Part shown: one piece after another, positions 33,339 to 42,019 of the stretch
Layout of the letters: each line of letters opens with the position of its first letter
Numbering within the stretch: position 1 is the stretch's first letter
From: Leptolyngbya sp. KIOST-1
GTDB taxonomy: Bacteria; Cyanobacteriota; Cyanobacteriia; Phormidesmidales; Phormidesmidaceae
Assembly: GCF_000763385.1 (NCBI RefSeq)
Contig: NZ_JQFA01000005.1
Span: 62,001 to 126,000, forward strand
DNA length: 64,000 nucleotides
Reading direction: 5' to 3'
The notes under the pieces: model-generated
The model's database searches: none
The model's input: only the letters and a program-made list of their open reading frames with translations
Told to the model about the DNA's origin: nothing
Made by a program: the position numbers and the translations under genes

Positions 33339-33412
33339 GGCGGGTGTAGCCAAGTGGTTAAGGCAGTGGATTGTGGTTCCACCATTCGTGGGTTCGATTC
33401 CCATCATCCGCC
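33339..33412 (+). tRNA. tRNA-His (anticodon GTG)
   Basis: The cloverleaf folds with acceptor arms GCGGGTG/CATCCGC (one G-U pair). The anticodon stem GTGGA/TCCAC encloses TTGTGGT, and the T arm GTGGG-TTCGATT-CCCAT follows. The extra G at position -1, opposite discriminator C73, is the identity element of tRNA-His. The 3' CCA is not encoded. Confidence 0.95.
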
Positions 33413-33492
33413 CTGTTTCTGAAGAACGCTAAACAAGCATTCTTGGCAGGATTTTTGGAACAGATACCGTTCCAATCCTTCAGCTCCCTACG

Positions 33493-33530
33493 GCGAAACT
33501 CTGTTTATCCAAGGATAAACAGAGTTTCGC
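33493..33530. terminator. 18-bp inverted repeat between tRNA-His and ispG
   Basis: GCGAAACTCTGTTTATCC and its exact complement are separated by two bases. The hairpin lies between two converging transcripts and could end both. No T tract directly follows on either strand. Confidence 0.55.
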
Positions 33531-33587
33531 TGTCTATAAGCCCGTAGTCCCCCAGGGAAGACTTTTGGTCAAAATCGATAACACATC

Positions 33588-34817
33588 CTAGGGATCTACC
33601 CAGCGTCCATCGGCTTTAATCAGGTTGATTAGCTCCGCTACGCCCTGATCTTCTGGCACCTTCTTAATCTCGTCGCGGCCACGGTACAGCGAGATATAGC
33701 CAGGGGTTTTGCCCACGTAACCGTAGTCAGCATCAGCCATTTCGCCAGGGCCATTGACAATACAACCCATCACCGCAATATCGAGCCCGGTTAGGTGCTT
33801 GGTGGCTTCGCGCACCTCGTGGAGCACGTCTTCGAGATTGAACAGGGTACGACCGCAGGACGGGCAGGCCACGTATTCCACCATGGTTTTGCGCAGCCCC
33901 AGGGCCTGCAAAATGCTGTAGCAGACCGGAATCTCCTTCTCAGGCGCTTCGGTGAGTGAGACGCGAATGGTGTCGCCAATGCCCTGGGCCAGCAAGGTGG
34001 CAATACCTGCCGTCGACTTGATGCGGCCATACTCCCCGTCGCCCGCTTCGGTGACCCCCAAGTGCAGGGGGTAGTCCATCCCCAGCTCGTCCATGCGATG
34101 GGCCATCAGCCGGTAGGCGGCCACCATCACCGGCACCCGCGACGCCTTCAGGGACACGACCAGGTTGCGAAAGTCGAGAGACTCACAGATGCGAATGAAC
34201 TCCAGGGCGCTCTCCACCATACCCTCGGGGGTGTCGCCGTAGGTGAACAGCATGCGCTCGGCCAGCGACCCGTGGTTGACGCCAATCCGCATTGACTTGC
34301 CCTGGTCGCGCAGGGAGACCACCAGGGGCTCTAAAGTTTCGCGAATTTTGCTGCCGATGGCGTCAAATTCGGATTGGGAGTAGTCGGTACGGCCCGCCTG
34401 GGGCTTTTCAAACACGTAGAGGCCAGGGTTGATGCGCACCTTGTCAACGTGTTTGGCCACTTCCAGAGCGATCTTCATGCCGTTGTGGTGCACGTCAGCC
34501 ACCAGGGGTACGGGCTGGTAGGTGTCTGCCAAAATTTTGCGAATGTCGGCCAGAGCTTTGGCGTGGGCCATGCTGGGCACCGTCACCCGCACAATTTCAC
34601 AACCGATCTCGTGCAGGCGGCGAATGGCAGCGGCGGCCCCTTGGATGTCGAGGGTGTCTTCGTTGATCATTGACTGCACCACTACCGGGTGACCGCCGCC
34701 AATGGTAACGCTGCCCACCGGCACCGGGCGGGTTTTGCGGCGATGGATGGTGGTGTCGAAGGGGTCAAAGGCGGGGGTAGCGGAGGTCGGGGAAATAGGG
34801 TTGGGAAGCGTTTGCAT
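33588..34817 (-). CDS. ispG: 4-hydroxy-3-methylbut-2-enyl diphosphate synthase
   Basis: A 409-residue enzyme of the MEP isoprenoid pathway, converting methylerythritol cyclodiphosphate to HMBPP with electrons from ferredoxin. [14 protein letters not shown] and the TIM-barrel part [16 protein letters not shown] mark the N-terminal domain. The cluster ligands are in [16 protein letters not shown] and [19 protein letters not shown]. Length is normal for the short bacterial form. No isoprenoid gene neighbours it. Start ATG at 34817 gives the usual cyanobacterial N-terminal extension. Confidence 0.96.
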   Translation of the reverse strand: MQTLPNPISPTSATPAFDPFDTTIHRRKTRPVPVGSVTIGGGHPVVVQSMINEDTLDIQGAAAAIRRLHEIGCEIVRVTVPSMAHAKALADIRKILADTYQPVPLVADVHHNGMKIALEVAKHVDKVRINPGLYVFEKPQAGRTDYSQSEFDAIGSKIRETLEPLVVSLRDQGKSMRIGVNHGSLAERMLFTYGDTPEGMVESALEFIRICESLDFRNLVVSLKASRVPVMVAAYRLMAHRMDELGMDYPLHLGVTEAGDGEYGRIKSTAGIATLLAQGIGDTIRVSLTEAPEKEIPVCYSILQALGLRKTMVEYVACPSCGRTLFNLEDVLHEVREATKHLTGLDIAVMGCIVNGPGEMADADYGYVGKTPGYISLYRGRDEIKKVPEDQGVAELINLIKADGRWVDP

Positions 34818-35229
34818 AGCCTTTGCTCAATGGTTGCCGGTGCTGATTAACAGGGTTTGTAGCGATTGCACGCTCTACCTCCCAGAGTGCCACAGAATGG
34901 CAATTCAGAGATGTTAGAGCCACAAAAACTGCCCGTCGCTGTAATCCAGAATTCATGGTTGACCAGAACTGATGCCATGCCTAAGGCTTCTGGTCCAAAT
35001 TCCTTTACTGCCAGCTTTACCACGCCCAACTCAGGAAGCAGCCTGGGGCGTGTCATCAAATTGTGGCCAAGAGGCGGGTATATCAGGCCTTGCCATGCCC
35101 GACCCAAAAGCCAGGCTAGGGGCTGTAATCCTTGATTTATGAGCGTTTGGCAGCTAATTGATGACAGCCCCTAGGGGTATGACAATTAATTTTTGGTCCA
35201 TCGCTAATTGTGGATGCAAGGGGGTGGGA
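34818..35229. other. Intergenic region upstream of ispG
   Basis: A 412-bp gap. The right half is taken by a copy of the dispersed repeat (35045-35171); the rest, with AT-rich patches near 34900-34970, is the probable ispG promoter region. No gene is seen. Confidence 0.5.
35045..35171 (+). mobile_element. Dispersed MITE-like element, copy 1
   Basis: A 127-bp unit with ends GGGGCGTGTCATCAAATT and AATTGATGACAGCCCC, which are imperfect inverted repeats of each other. Its interior (CCCGACCCAAA, GAGCGTTTGGCAGCTAATTG) recurs at 41873-41997 and, reversed, at 58423-58545. It has no coding capacity, so any mobility would need a transposase elsewhere. Confidence 0.7.
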
Positions 35230-35853
35230 CTACCACCCACCCGTACCCCACTCCCGACTCTGCTCGGGGGCGGCAGCGATGGGTATGGCCCGGGGCACGT
35301 CCTGAATTACCTGCACCTGGATAATTTGGTTGGGGGCGATGACAACGGTCTGGGGCGAGGTGCCGACCACTGTAGTGGCTCCGACCAGGGCACCACCAAT
35401 CAGGCCAATGCCGCTAAAGCCCGTCACCAGCATCAGGGCCAGGGCCCCCAGGCCGGCCCCAGCGGCCATCCGAGGACTGCTGACCTCAGGGCTGCCCACC
35501 ATGTACTCGGTGGTGCTGGCAAAGTCCACCCGCTGCCCGGCCGGGGAAATCAGCATGGTGCTCACCCAGCGCTGTCCCTCGGGGGTCGGCTCAAACTGGC
35601 CGATTAGCTGGCTGCCCGCCGGAGCGACAATGCCGTTGGTGATGGGGTCGCGGAGGTCGTGGGCCAGCAGCAGCACCTGGCTTTGGCTGGAGCCGGTGTT
35701 GAGATCGAGGGGCTCGCTACCTACGTAGCGCAGCTGCAGAATGGTGCCTGCTGCCACCAGAGTATCAGGGGAGAGGGGGCGCTCCGGGGGGAGTGGGGTT
35801 AATGACCTGGGGCAGGGCGGCCTGGTCACCGCTGTCCGGCAGCGGGCTGCCAA
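35230..35853 (-). CDS. C-terminal part of split AMIN-domain protein
   Basis: From about 35780 downward this frame encodes ERPLSPDTLVAAGTILQLRY, LLLAHDLRDPITNGIVAPAGSQLIGQF and a hydrophobic Gly/Ala stretch (MAAGAGLGALALMLV). It resembles the TrbI-like C-terminal region found at the end of several cyanobacterial AMIN proteins. The first 25 or so residues of the open frame overlap the neighbouring gene and are probably not natural protein. Joined with the AMIN part after removal of one base, the whole reads as one 673-residue protein. As it stands, an independent start for this part is doubtful. Confidence 0.6.
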   Translation of the reverse strand: MAARCRTAVTRPPCPRSLTPLPPERPLSPDTLVAAGTILQLRYVGSEPLDLNTGSSQSQVLLLAHDLRDPITNGIVAPAGSQLIGQFEPTPEGQRWVSTMLISPAGQRVDFASTTEYMVGSPEVSSPRMAAGAGLGALALMLVTGFSGIGLIGGALVGATTVVGTSPQTVVIAPNQIIQVQVIQDVPRAIPIAAAPEQSREWGTGGW

Positions 35854-37252
35854 ACAAGATTGGCTCTCCGGCGGCCGCTAAGACCAGCGAGCTATCGGGA
35901 GGAACCACGCTGCCCTGGCTGGTGGTGGTGGGGGCGGCGGGTACGGCCAGCAGATTGGGATCGGTGCCGGTGACTTCAACGGGCACCGAGGCTACGGGCG
36001 GGGGTTCCTGGCTGATAACGGGGCTACTGGGGGTGGGGCTGCTGGGAGTGGAGCTGCTAGGGGTGAACTGGGGGGCGATCGCGGACTCCGTGGCCAGGTC
36101 GGGCAAGCTCGGCGGCTCGGCCGTCAGCGCCACCGCCGGAGTGCTGACCTCGGGGCTGGGGGCATCAGGCGGATCGGCGGCGATCGCCTCTGGCTGCACG
36201 GCGGGCTGGGCTGGGGTCGGCAGCTCCGGTGGTGTTACCGCGATCGGGACTCCGCTGGTTTCGCTATCGATGGTGGGCAGGGGCTGGGACTCGGGCTGTT
36301 CGGCGGGCTGGGTGGCCACGGCCTCCGCAGGCACCGGGGCTCCAGCGACAGGGGTGGCCGGGGCCGTGCCGGGGGTGGCTGGGGGTTCCTGGGTCAGCAC
36401 CGGAGCGGCACTAGCGGCGGAGGCCGGAACGGACGCAGTGGCGATCCCACCCGGCTGGACCGGGGCCCCGGCCGCAGGCGGTTCTAGCTCGGCTGGGCTG
36501 GCGGTCTGGGGTGCGGTGGCGACGGGGCCCACGGCGGCATCGAGTTCGGCCAGGCTGGGGACCGTCACCTGCTCCCCCGGTCGGCCCAGGTTGAAGGGAT
36601 CGACGGGCAGGGTTTCGGGCAGGTTCGCCAGGCTGTTGACATCGCTGGGCAGCATCAGGTTGGCGGCTGAAGTGCTCAGTCGCCCGGTCCCGGCAGCGGG
36701 AAAGCCCAGCCGTGGGTCATTGCCTGGAATGACGGGCAGCTCCACAATCATGGCTGGATTGGCCCCACTGCCGGGGACAGCCGCCAGCGGGGTCGCCCCT
36801 GGAACGGTGGCCAGGGCAGTGAGCACCCAGCGGGTTTGATCCCCAGCGGCGATCGCAACCAGGCTGGCTCCCTCTGCCGCCAGCACGGCGTTATCGGCCA
36901 GCTCCAGCACTATCACCGTGGCGCCGTCAACCGGGCTGAGGTGCACTCGGCTCACGGCTCCGCTATAGGTCTGGGACGAAGCGATCGCCCCCAGTTGGGT
37001 CTGGGGCAGCGTCAGCACAATTCGGGCCGGGTTGGCCTCGACGGTGTACTGGGGAGTGATGCCGCTAGGCAACGTCAGGGTCAGCTGCTGCGTGGCCGGG
37101 TCAAACTGCCAGGCGGCAAGGGTATCGGCCCGGGCCGCAGGGCTGATCACCAGCAGGGTAGACACCATTAAGCCTGTCCCTGCCCAGCCCCCGAGACGAT
37201 GGGCGATCGCCCCTGGGCCGGTCAATGCGAATGGTTGATTGGCGTGTTCCAT
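35765..37252 (-). CDS. AMIN-domain exported protein, probably truncated by a frameshift
   Basis: A 495-residue protein. A signal peptide (GLMVSTLLVISPAARA) is followed by an AMIN domain (about 45-150: AWQFDPATQQLTLTLPSG, NPARIVLTLPQTQLG), which targets proteins to the cell envelope or septum. The rest is a Pro/Ala/Thr-rich linker to the stop at 35765. The stop lies in a frame reached at a run of six G (35786-35791 on the plus strand). With five, the frame would run on into the next feature. GAGGGGGA lies before the ATG at 37252, preferred over the ATG at 37276. Confidence 0.78.
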   Translation of the reverse strand: MEHANQPFALTGPGAIAHRLGGWAGTGLMVSTLLVISPAARADTLAAWQFDPATQQLTLTLPSGITPQYTVEANPARIVLTLPQTQLGAIASSQTYSGAVSRVHLSPVDGATVIVLELADNAVLAAEGASLVAIAAGDQTRWVLTALATVPGATPLAAVPGSGANPAMIVELPVIPGNDPRLGFPAAGTGRLSTSAANLMLPSDVNSLANLPETLPVDPFNLGRPGEQVTVPSLAELDAAVGPVATAPQTASPAELEPPAAGAPVQPGGIATASVPASAASAAPVLTQEPPATPGTAPATPVAGAPVPAEAVATQPAEQPESQPLPTIDSETSGVPIAVTPPELPTPAQPAVQPEAIAADPPDAPSPEVSTPAVALTAEPPSLPDLATESAIAPQFTPSSSTPSSPTPSSPVISQEPPPVASVPVEVTGTDPNLLAVPAAPTTTSQGSVVPPDSSLVLAAAGEPILFGSPLPDSGDQAALPQVINPTPPGAPPLP

Positions 37253-37671
37253 GGGTTTTGTCCCCCTCTGGTGCATGGTGTGATGTGAACCTGGTGTGAC
37301 CTGGAGCAGGCGATCGCTGCGTGTTGGCTAAACGCTAGATGCAGCGTAAGCGTCCACTCTCGATCGCCTAAATGCAGCGTGAACCCAAAGCCTAACTAAG
37401 GATACGCACAATTTTGAGAATTTCAAGGGGGCTGAGCATTTCCAGGGACATGGGACCAGCGGGCCGCTGAGCTGGGCCAAAACGCGGATGTAAAGGCATT
37501 GGGGGAACTTGTCAAAGAGCGATCGCGTCGCGGGAGAAGAGAGAGACGTTTGAGTCCTGGGTCGAGCAACGCTGGGAATGAAACAACGCTGAGGCTTGGT
37601 CCAATTCCTAGCCGCCGGGGCACCCTGGGCAAAGATGTACACCTACGCCAATTGACTGGAGGCAGCACACC
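37253..37671. other. Divergent intergenic region between AMIN and COP23 genes
   Basis: A 419-bp gap that must hold both promoters. The nonamer ATGCAGCGT occurs twice (37339-37347 and 37372-37380), 33 bp apart, close to three helical turns, which could be a paired protein-binding site. No gene is seen. Confidence 0.4.
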
Positions 37672-38373
37672 ATGGCCGGTTCTACGACCGCTACGTTTGT
37701 GAAGTTACTAAGGGGTGGATTGGCCACCGCGCTCCTTTTGGGGCCATTGGCGGGGGTAGGGCAGGCCCAAACAGAGACCGGCACGCCCGAAACGCCCCCG
37801 GCAGAGGCCGATAGCACCCCGCGCTTCACCTGTCAGCTCCAAAACGGCCAGTACACGGTCATGTACGCCCCTACCAGCCAGCCAGGGCAGGTCTACCCCT
37901 GGGCCGTGCCCCAGGACATGGGCAGCGCCTGGCCCGCCGATCGCCGCTGTGCGGAAATTAGCGCCCGCCTGGAGCGCTATCGCCCCGACGGCATGCTGGC
38001 CCTGGAAACCTCGGTGGAAAATGGCTACAACACCGTCTGTGTGACCACCGAAGCGGTGTCCGGCTGTCGGATTGTGTTTACGGTGCCCCAGGGGCAAGAT
38101 CCGGCCCTGACGCGCGATCGCGTGTTTGACAACCTGACCGTTGCTGACCGGGGCGACCAAACCCAGGGGGTGACCACCTTTACCGGCGGCAACAGCGACA
38201 TCCTGGACCAGATCGGCAGCGTGCTGGGGTTGCCGGGCGCAATGTCCCCCAGCCGTCGTACCAACGGCATTTACCTCAAGCCCTTCCTCGACCCTGCTGA
38301 TGGCGGTACCGGGGCTCGCCTGAGCGGCGGCCGTCCCGCCGGTCGGCCCCTCAACCCCGACGCCTTTCGCTAG
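37672..38373 (+). CDS. COP23-domain exported protein
   Basis: A 233-residue protein. A signal peptide (LLRGGLATALLLGPLAGVGQA) is followed by a short acidic linker and a COP23 domain, seen in RFTCQLQNGQYTVMY, WAVPQDMGSAWPADRRCAEISARLE and NTVCVTTEAVSGCRIVFTVP. The domain is named after a circadian-oscillating protein of Cyanothece; its function is unknown. Four cysteines in the domain could form disulfides, consistent with a periplasmic place. The C-terminal 50 residues are Gly/Pro-rich. Confidence 0.8.
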   Translation: MAGSTTATFVKLLRGGLATALLLGPLAGVGQAQTETGTPETPPAEADSTPRFTCQLQNGQYTVMYAPTSQPGQVYPWAVPQDMGSAWPADRRCAEISARLERYRPDGMLALETSVENGYNTVCVTTEAVSGCRIVFTVPQGQDPALTRDRVFDNLTVADRGDQTQGVTTFTGGNSDILDQIGSVLGLPGAMSPSRRTNGIYLKPFLDPADGGTGARLSGGRPAGRPLNPDAFR

Positions 38374-38647
38374 GGAGCTCAAGCCATCTGGAGCGATCCT
38401 GGGCTGGGAGAATGGGGCACTCAGCCCTGGCCCGAGGCAGGATCGTTCTGGGCAGGAGCCTCCTGGGTAAAGGCGGGAACGGCGATCAGTCCACCATTTG
38501 CTGGGCGAAGGATAGATCAAAAATAAAATTTGCAGGGCGGCAAACAGGCAGGCGGCAAACCCACTCCCGTCGCTGGAGAATTGCCACCGATCGCTGGGCA
38601 AGCAGCCCGGCTTCGTGGTAATCAGAAGGCAGTAACACCGTGGTGCT

Positions 38648-39535
38648 ATGTTCATCCCTCCGGGTTTTATCCAGCGATCGGCTGTCTTCGACCAGGGCAC
38701 GGTGGCCTATGTCGAGGCCGATCCCGGTTTCTGGCCTGAGCCGCCGTCGACATCGGTGCCCCTGCTGTTTGTCCACGGGTTTGGGGGTGGTTCATCCAGC
38801 TTTGAGTGGTCCAAGGTCTATCCAGCCTTTGCGGCAGAGCACCCGGTGCTGGCCCCGGACCTGATCGGCTGGGGCCAGTCCGACCATCCGGACCGCCCCC
38901 TCACCACCGCCGACTACCTGGCCCTGCTAGAGGCCATGGTGACACAACTCTGCCCACAGCCCCCCGTGGTGATAGCCTCCTCCCTCAGTGCCGCCATGGT
39001 GGTACGAGGGGCTGTCAACCACCCCGATCGCCTGCGGGGGCTAATTCTAGTGACTCCTGCCGGACTGGCGGATTTCGGCCAATCCCCCCGAGCGGCCTTT
39101 GTCAACCAGATCGTCAACCTGCCCCTGGTCGATCAGCTGATCTATCGGGGAGCGATCGCCACCAGCGAGGGCATTCGCCTGTTTTTGGCCCAGCGTCAGT
39201 TTGCCGACCCCAGCAAAATTTCTGAAGATATGGTGGCGGCCTACCTCGAGTCGGCTCAGCAGCCCAGGGCCGAGGTCGCTGCCCTCGCTTTTGTCCGGGG
39301 CGATCTAAGTTTTGATCTGGCCCCCTACCTGACCCAGCTGACTACTCCCACCGTTATGCTTTGGGGCGAAATGGCCCAGTTTACTCCGGTGGAAATGGGT
39401 CGCCGTCTGACGGCCCTCAACCCCATCGCTACTCGGCTGGAGGTGCTGCCCGGAGTGGGGCTAACCCCCCAGCTGGAGCAACCGGGGCTGACCATCGGGC
39501 TGATTCAGCAATGTCTAAGTGATTGGGTGGCTTAG
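38648..39535 (+). CDS. Alpha/beta-fold hydrolase with altered catalytic motifs
   Basis: A 295-residue protein with the hydrolase fold: LLFVHGFGGGSSSFEW (oxyanion loop), LAPDLIGWGQSDHP, and a lid region. The nucleophile elbow reads VIASSLSAAM instead of GxSxG. Near the end, where a His normally precedes PxxExP, the sequence is PGVGLTPQLEQP, so the catalytic His seems to be Leu. The protein may use other residues or have lost hydrolysis. Function is not known. It stands alone between convergent or unrelated genes. Confidence 0.8.
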   Translation: MFIPPGFIQRSAVFDQGTVAYVEADPGFWPEPPSTSVPLLFVHGFGGGSSSFEWSKVYPAFAAEHPVLAPDLIGWGQSDHPDRPLTTADYLALLEAMVTQLCPQPPVVIASSLSAAMVVRGAVNHPDRLRGLILVTPAGLADFGQSPRAAFVNQIVNLPLVDQLIYRGAIATSEGIRLFLAQRQFADPSKISEDMVAAYLESAQQPRAEVAALAFVRGDLSFDLAPYLTQLTTPTVMLWGEMAQFTPVEMGRRLTALNPIATRLEVLPGVGLTPQLEQPGLTIGLIQQCLSDWVA

Positions 39536-39632
39536 CCAGCGGTCAGGGCAGAGTCGTGGGACCGCTATTCGACAATAGGGACAAGTAGGAGAAATTTTGC
39601 AAAAACTTTGCTCTGTCAGCGTTGGGACAGGA

Positions 39633-40760
39633 TTATTGCAGACTGGGCAAGCCCCCAGTCAGCAGATTGCCCTCCGGGTCTATGAACCCCCACAGGTTGT
39701 CCACCTGTACCCGCGCCCGCCCCTCCACGAACGGTCCAGCGTTGCTGTACTCCGGTTCTACCACCCAGTCTCCCCGGCGGTTAATAAAGCCGTAGCGCCC
39801 GTCTTGCTGCACAACGGCTAACCCCTCGGAAAAGTCGGCGGCGTAGGCAAACTGAGGGGCAATCACCACGTCCCCCGTGCGGTCAAGGTAGCCCCACTGG
39901 CCATCGATCAGCACGGCGGCCAGCCCCTCCGAAAAGTCGGAGGCAAAGGAGAGCGTCGGCTCAATTACCGGGGTGCCAGCCGTGTCGATAAAGCCAAAGG
40001 TGCGCCCCTGGCGCACCCGCGCCAGCCCCTCCGAAAAGCTAAAGGCTCCGTCGTAGCGGGGGGCAACGGCCATGGTGCCGCTGGGGTCGATGTAGCCGTA
40101 GAGCCCGTCTACCCTGGCCACCGCCAGGGACTCAGAAAAGCTCCAGGCATTGCTCAGGGTCAGGGGGATGGCAAGGCGGCCGTCGGGGTCAACGTAGCCG
40201 TAGTCGTCACCCAGCTTGACCAGGGCACGACCGTCGACAAAGCGCTCGGCCAGGTCAAACTGGGGCTCAATCACCCACTCGCCCTCGGGGTTGATGTAGC
40301 CGTACTTAGTGCCCCCCTGCACCGCCGCTAACCCCTCAGAAAAGGACTTGGCCTGGCGAAACTGCACCGGAATGGCCCATTCTCCCTGACGGTTCAGGTA
40401 GCCGAGGTACAACCCCACCTGGGCGACGGCCAGCCCCTCAGCGTAGTCGGCGGCCACGGTTACGTTGCTGTCGGCGATGCGGACGTCGAGCTTGCCCTCG
40501 CGATCGATGTAGCCCAGCCGCGATTTCAGCCGCACCAGGGCCACCCCTTCGGCAAAGTTTGACACCGTATCAAAAAGCAGAGGGCTGGTCATGGCGCTGG
40601 CCAGAGCGACGGGCTGAGGGTTTATGAACTGTAGCATTGTCGTGGCCTGTTGCGATGGGCGATCGCGGTTTTCGGCCAGCGGAGCACAGGCGGCCAGAAC
40701 TACACACCCCAGCCCAATCAAGCCACATCCCCGCCCCCAGGCTCTGTGCGATCGCGCCAT
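39633..40760 (-). CDS. WG-repeat lipoprotein
   Basis: A 375-residue exported protein. The hydrophobic start ends in VLAAC (Cys near residue 25), a lipobox, so it is probably a lipoprotein. About seven WG/KWG repeats follow, each near 45 residues, with the recurring pattern YGYIDPxG and FSEGLAVVQ. Such repeats form beta-rich scaffolds and are thought to mediate binding. No enzyme motif is visible. Confidence 0.87.
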   Translation of the reverse strand: MARSHRAWGRGCGLIGLGCVVLAACAPLAENRDRPSQQATTMLQFINPQPVALASAMTSPLLFDTVSNFAEGVALVRLKSRLGYIDREGKLDVRIADSNVTVAADYAEGLAVAQVGLYLGYLNRQGEWAIPVQFRQAKSFSEGLAAVQGGTKYGYINPEGEWVIEPQFDLAERFVDGRALVKLGDDYGYVDPDGRLAIPLTLSNAWSFSESLAVARVDGLYGYIDPSGTMAVAPRYDGAFSFSEGLARVRQGRTFGFIDTAGTPVIEPTLSFASDFSEGLAAVLIDGQWGYLDRTGDVVIAPQFAYAADFSEGLAVVQQDGRYGFINRRGDWVVEPEYSNAGPFVEGRARVQVDNLWGFIDPEGNLLTGGLPSLQ

Positions 40761-40968
40761 TGCTTCCCCTCAGCGTTTGCAAAATGCCTAAAACAACCCT
40801 TCTTCCTTTTTCACCATGACGGATCTTTTTGCCATCGGGGAGGAATTTTAAGAAAAGCTCAGGTTGCTGGGCCAAAATCTATCCATAGGAGCATCGCGTC
40901 AGAGCCACAACGCCTCAAACCTGGCTCCTCTTTAAGCTGGGCAAGGGGCTCTGCCCTGCTAATCGCTA

Positions 40969-41796
40969 TCAGTCACTCAGGTTTAGGGTCAGCTGGGCCG
41001 GGTGCAGTTCCCGGTAGAGGGCTTCCAGGTCGCGGCGGCGGTACATGTGGCGGTTGCCCCGCCGCGAGGTGCGCCGCTCACAGCCGCAGGCGTCAAGTCT
41101 TTGCTGTAGCTCCATGCGAGGGTGGTCAAACACCTTGGCCGCCTCCCGCAGAGGAACCCACTGCTCCTCGAACTGCTGCCGCAAGGCCTGATCTGAGGTG
41201 TGGCTAAGGCGCTCCAGCAATAGGTTAGCCAGCAGCCAACAGGCTTTGGTATCGGCCATGGCCCGATGCGATCGCCCCACATCAAAGCCAAAATGCTGCA
41301 CCAGCTGAGGCAGACTGCGGGATGGCAAGTCCGCCAGCAGTAGCCGCGACAAAATCACCGTGCAAAACTGCTGAGCCGCAGGGCGCTTAAACCCCTGGCC
41401 CAGCCGCTGATACTCAGCCTGAATAAAGCTATAGTCAAAGGCCAGGTTGTGGCCGGTCAGCACCCCCTGGTCGAGGGGCGATCGCAGCGCCTGCCAGACG
41501 CTGTCGGCATCGGTACCCTGCTCAACCATGGCGGTGGTAATGCCCGTCAGCCTGGTGATGGTAGCGGGTACCCGCACCTGAGCGTTGACCAAAAACGTCG
41601 CCTCGTAGGTAATCCCCTGCTCCAGCGAACCCTGCACTACCGCAATCTCGATCACTCTGGCATCGGGCGGGCGAGACCCGGTGGTTTCTACATCCACCAC
41701 GGTCAGAGTCGTTTCGGGCAACTGGCGATAGTAGGCCAGCAATTGATCCGTAAAAAGCGCAGACTGAGCCATGCCGCCCACCGACACAGGAACCAT
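40969..41796 (-). CDS. DnaQ-type 3'-5' exonuclease (DEDDh)
   Basis: A 275-residue protein with the exonuclease motifs in order: ExoI LTVVDVETTGSRP, ExoII GHNLAFDYSFIQAEY and ExoIII HRAMADTKACWLL. The final His-Asp spacing is that of the DEDDh group, as in the proofreading subunit of DNA polymerase III and in oligoribonuclease-like enzymes. About 90 C-terminal residues with basic patches (RLDACGCERRTSRRGNRHMYRR) are outside the domain and may bind nucleic acid. The start may be the ATG at 41796 or at 41772. Confidence 0.88.
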   Translation of the reverse strand: MVPVSVGGMAQSALFTDQLLAYYRQLPETTLTVVDVETTGSRPPDARVIEIAVVQGSLEQGITYEATFLVNAQVRVPATITRLTGITTAMVEQGTDADSVWQALRSPLDQGVLTGHNLAFDYSFIQAEYQRLGQGFKRPAAQQFCTVILSRLLLADLPSRSLPQLVQHFGFDVGRSHRAMADTKACWLLANLLLERLSHTSDQALRQQFEEQWVPLREAAKVFDHPRMELQQRLDACGCERRTSRRGNRHMYRRRDLEALYRELHPAQLTLNLSD

Positions 41797-41872
41797 AGTG
41801 CACTACCGCAGGGAACCCTCCTAGGGTGCCACATTTTGCCCTTTGCATTTTGAACTCTGCGTAGCGGCCCTA

Positions 41873-41997
41873 GGGCTTGTCATCAATTGTGGTCGAAAGC
41901 CCGGTGTATCAAGCTTTGCAACCCCCGACCCAAACGACAGGCCAGGGACTGTAACCCTTAATTTTTGAGCGTTTAGGCAGCTAATTGATGACAGCCC
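41873..41997 (+). mobile_element. Dispersed MITE-like element, copy 2
   Basis: A 125-bp unit with ends GGGCTTGTCATCAATT and AATTGATGACAGCCC, inverted apart from one extra T. The same orientation as copy 1, and the central CCCGACCCAAAC is shared. It fills most of the gap between two same-strand genes and starts within CCCTAGGGC. Confidence 0.72.
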
Positions 41998-42019
41998 CCA
42001 GACCGTGCCAGCGCCCAAT

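Noticed and set aside
35793-36839. 348-codon open frame on the plus strand, Gly/Ser/Ala-rich
   Set aside because: Antisense to the low-complexity linker of the AMIN gene, so composition alone keeps it open.
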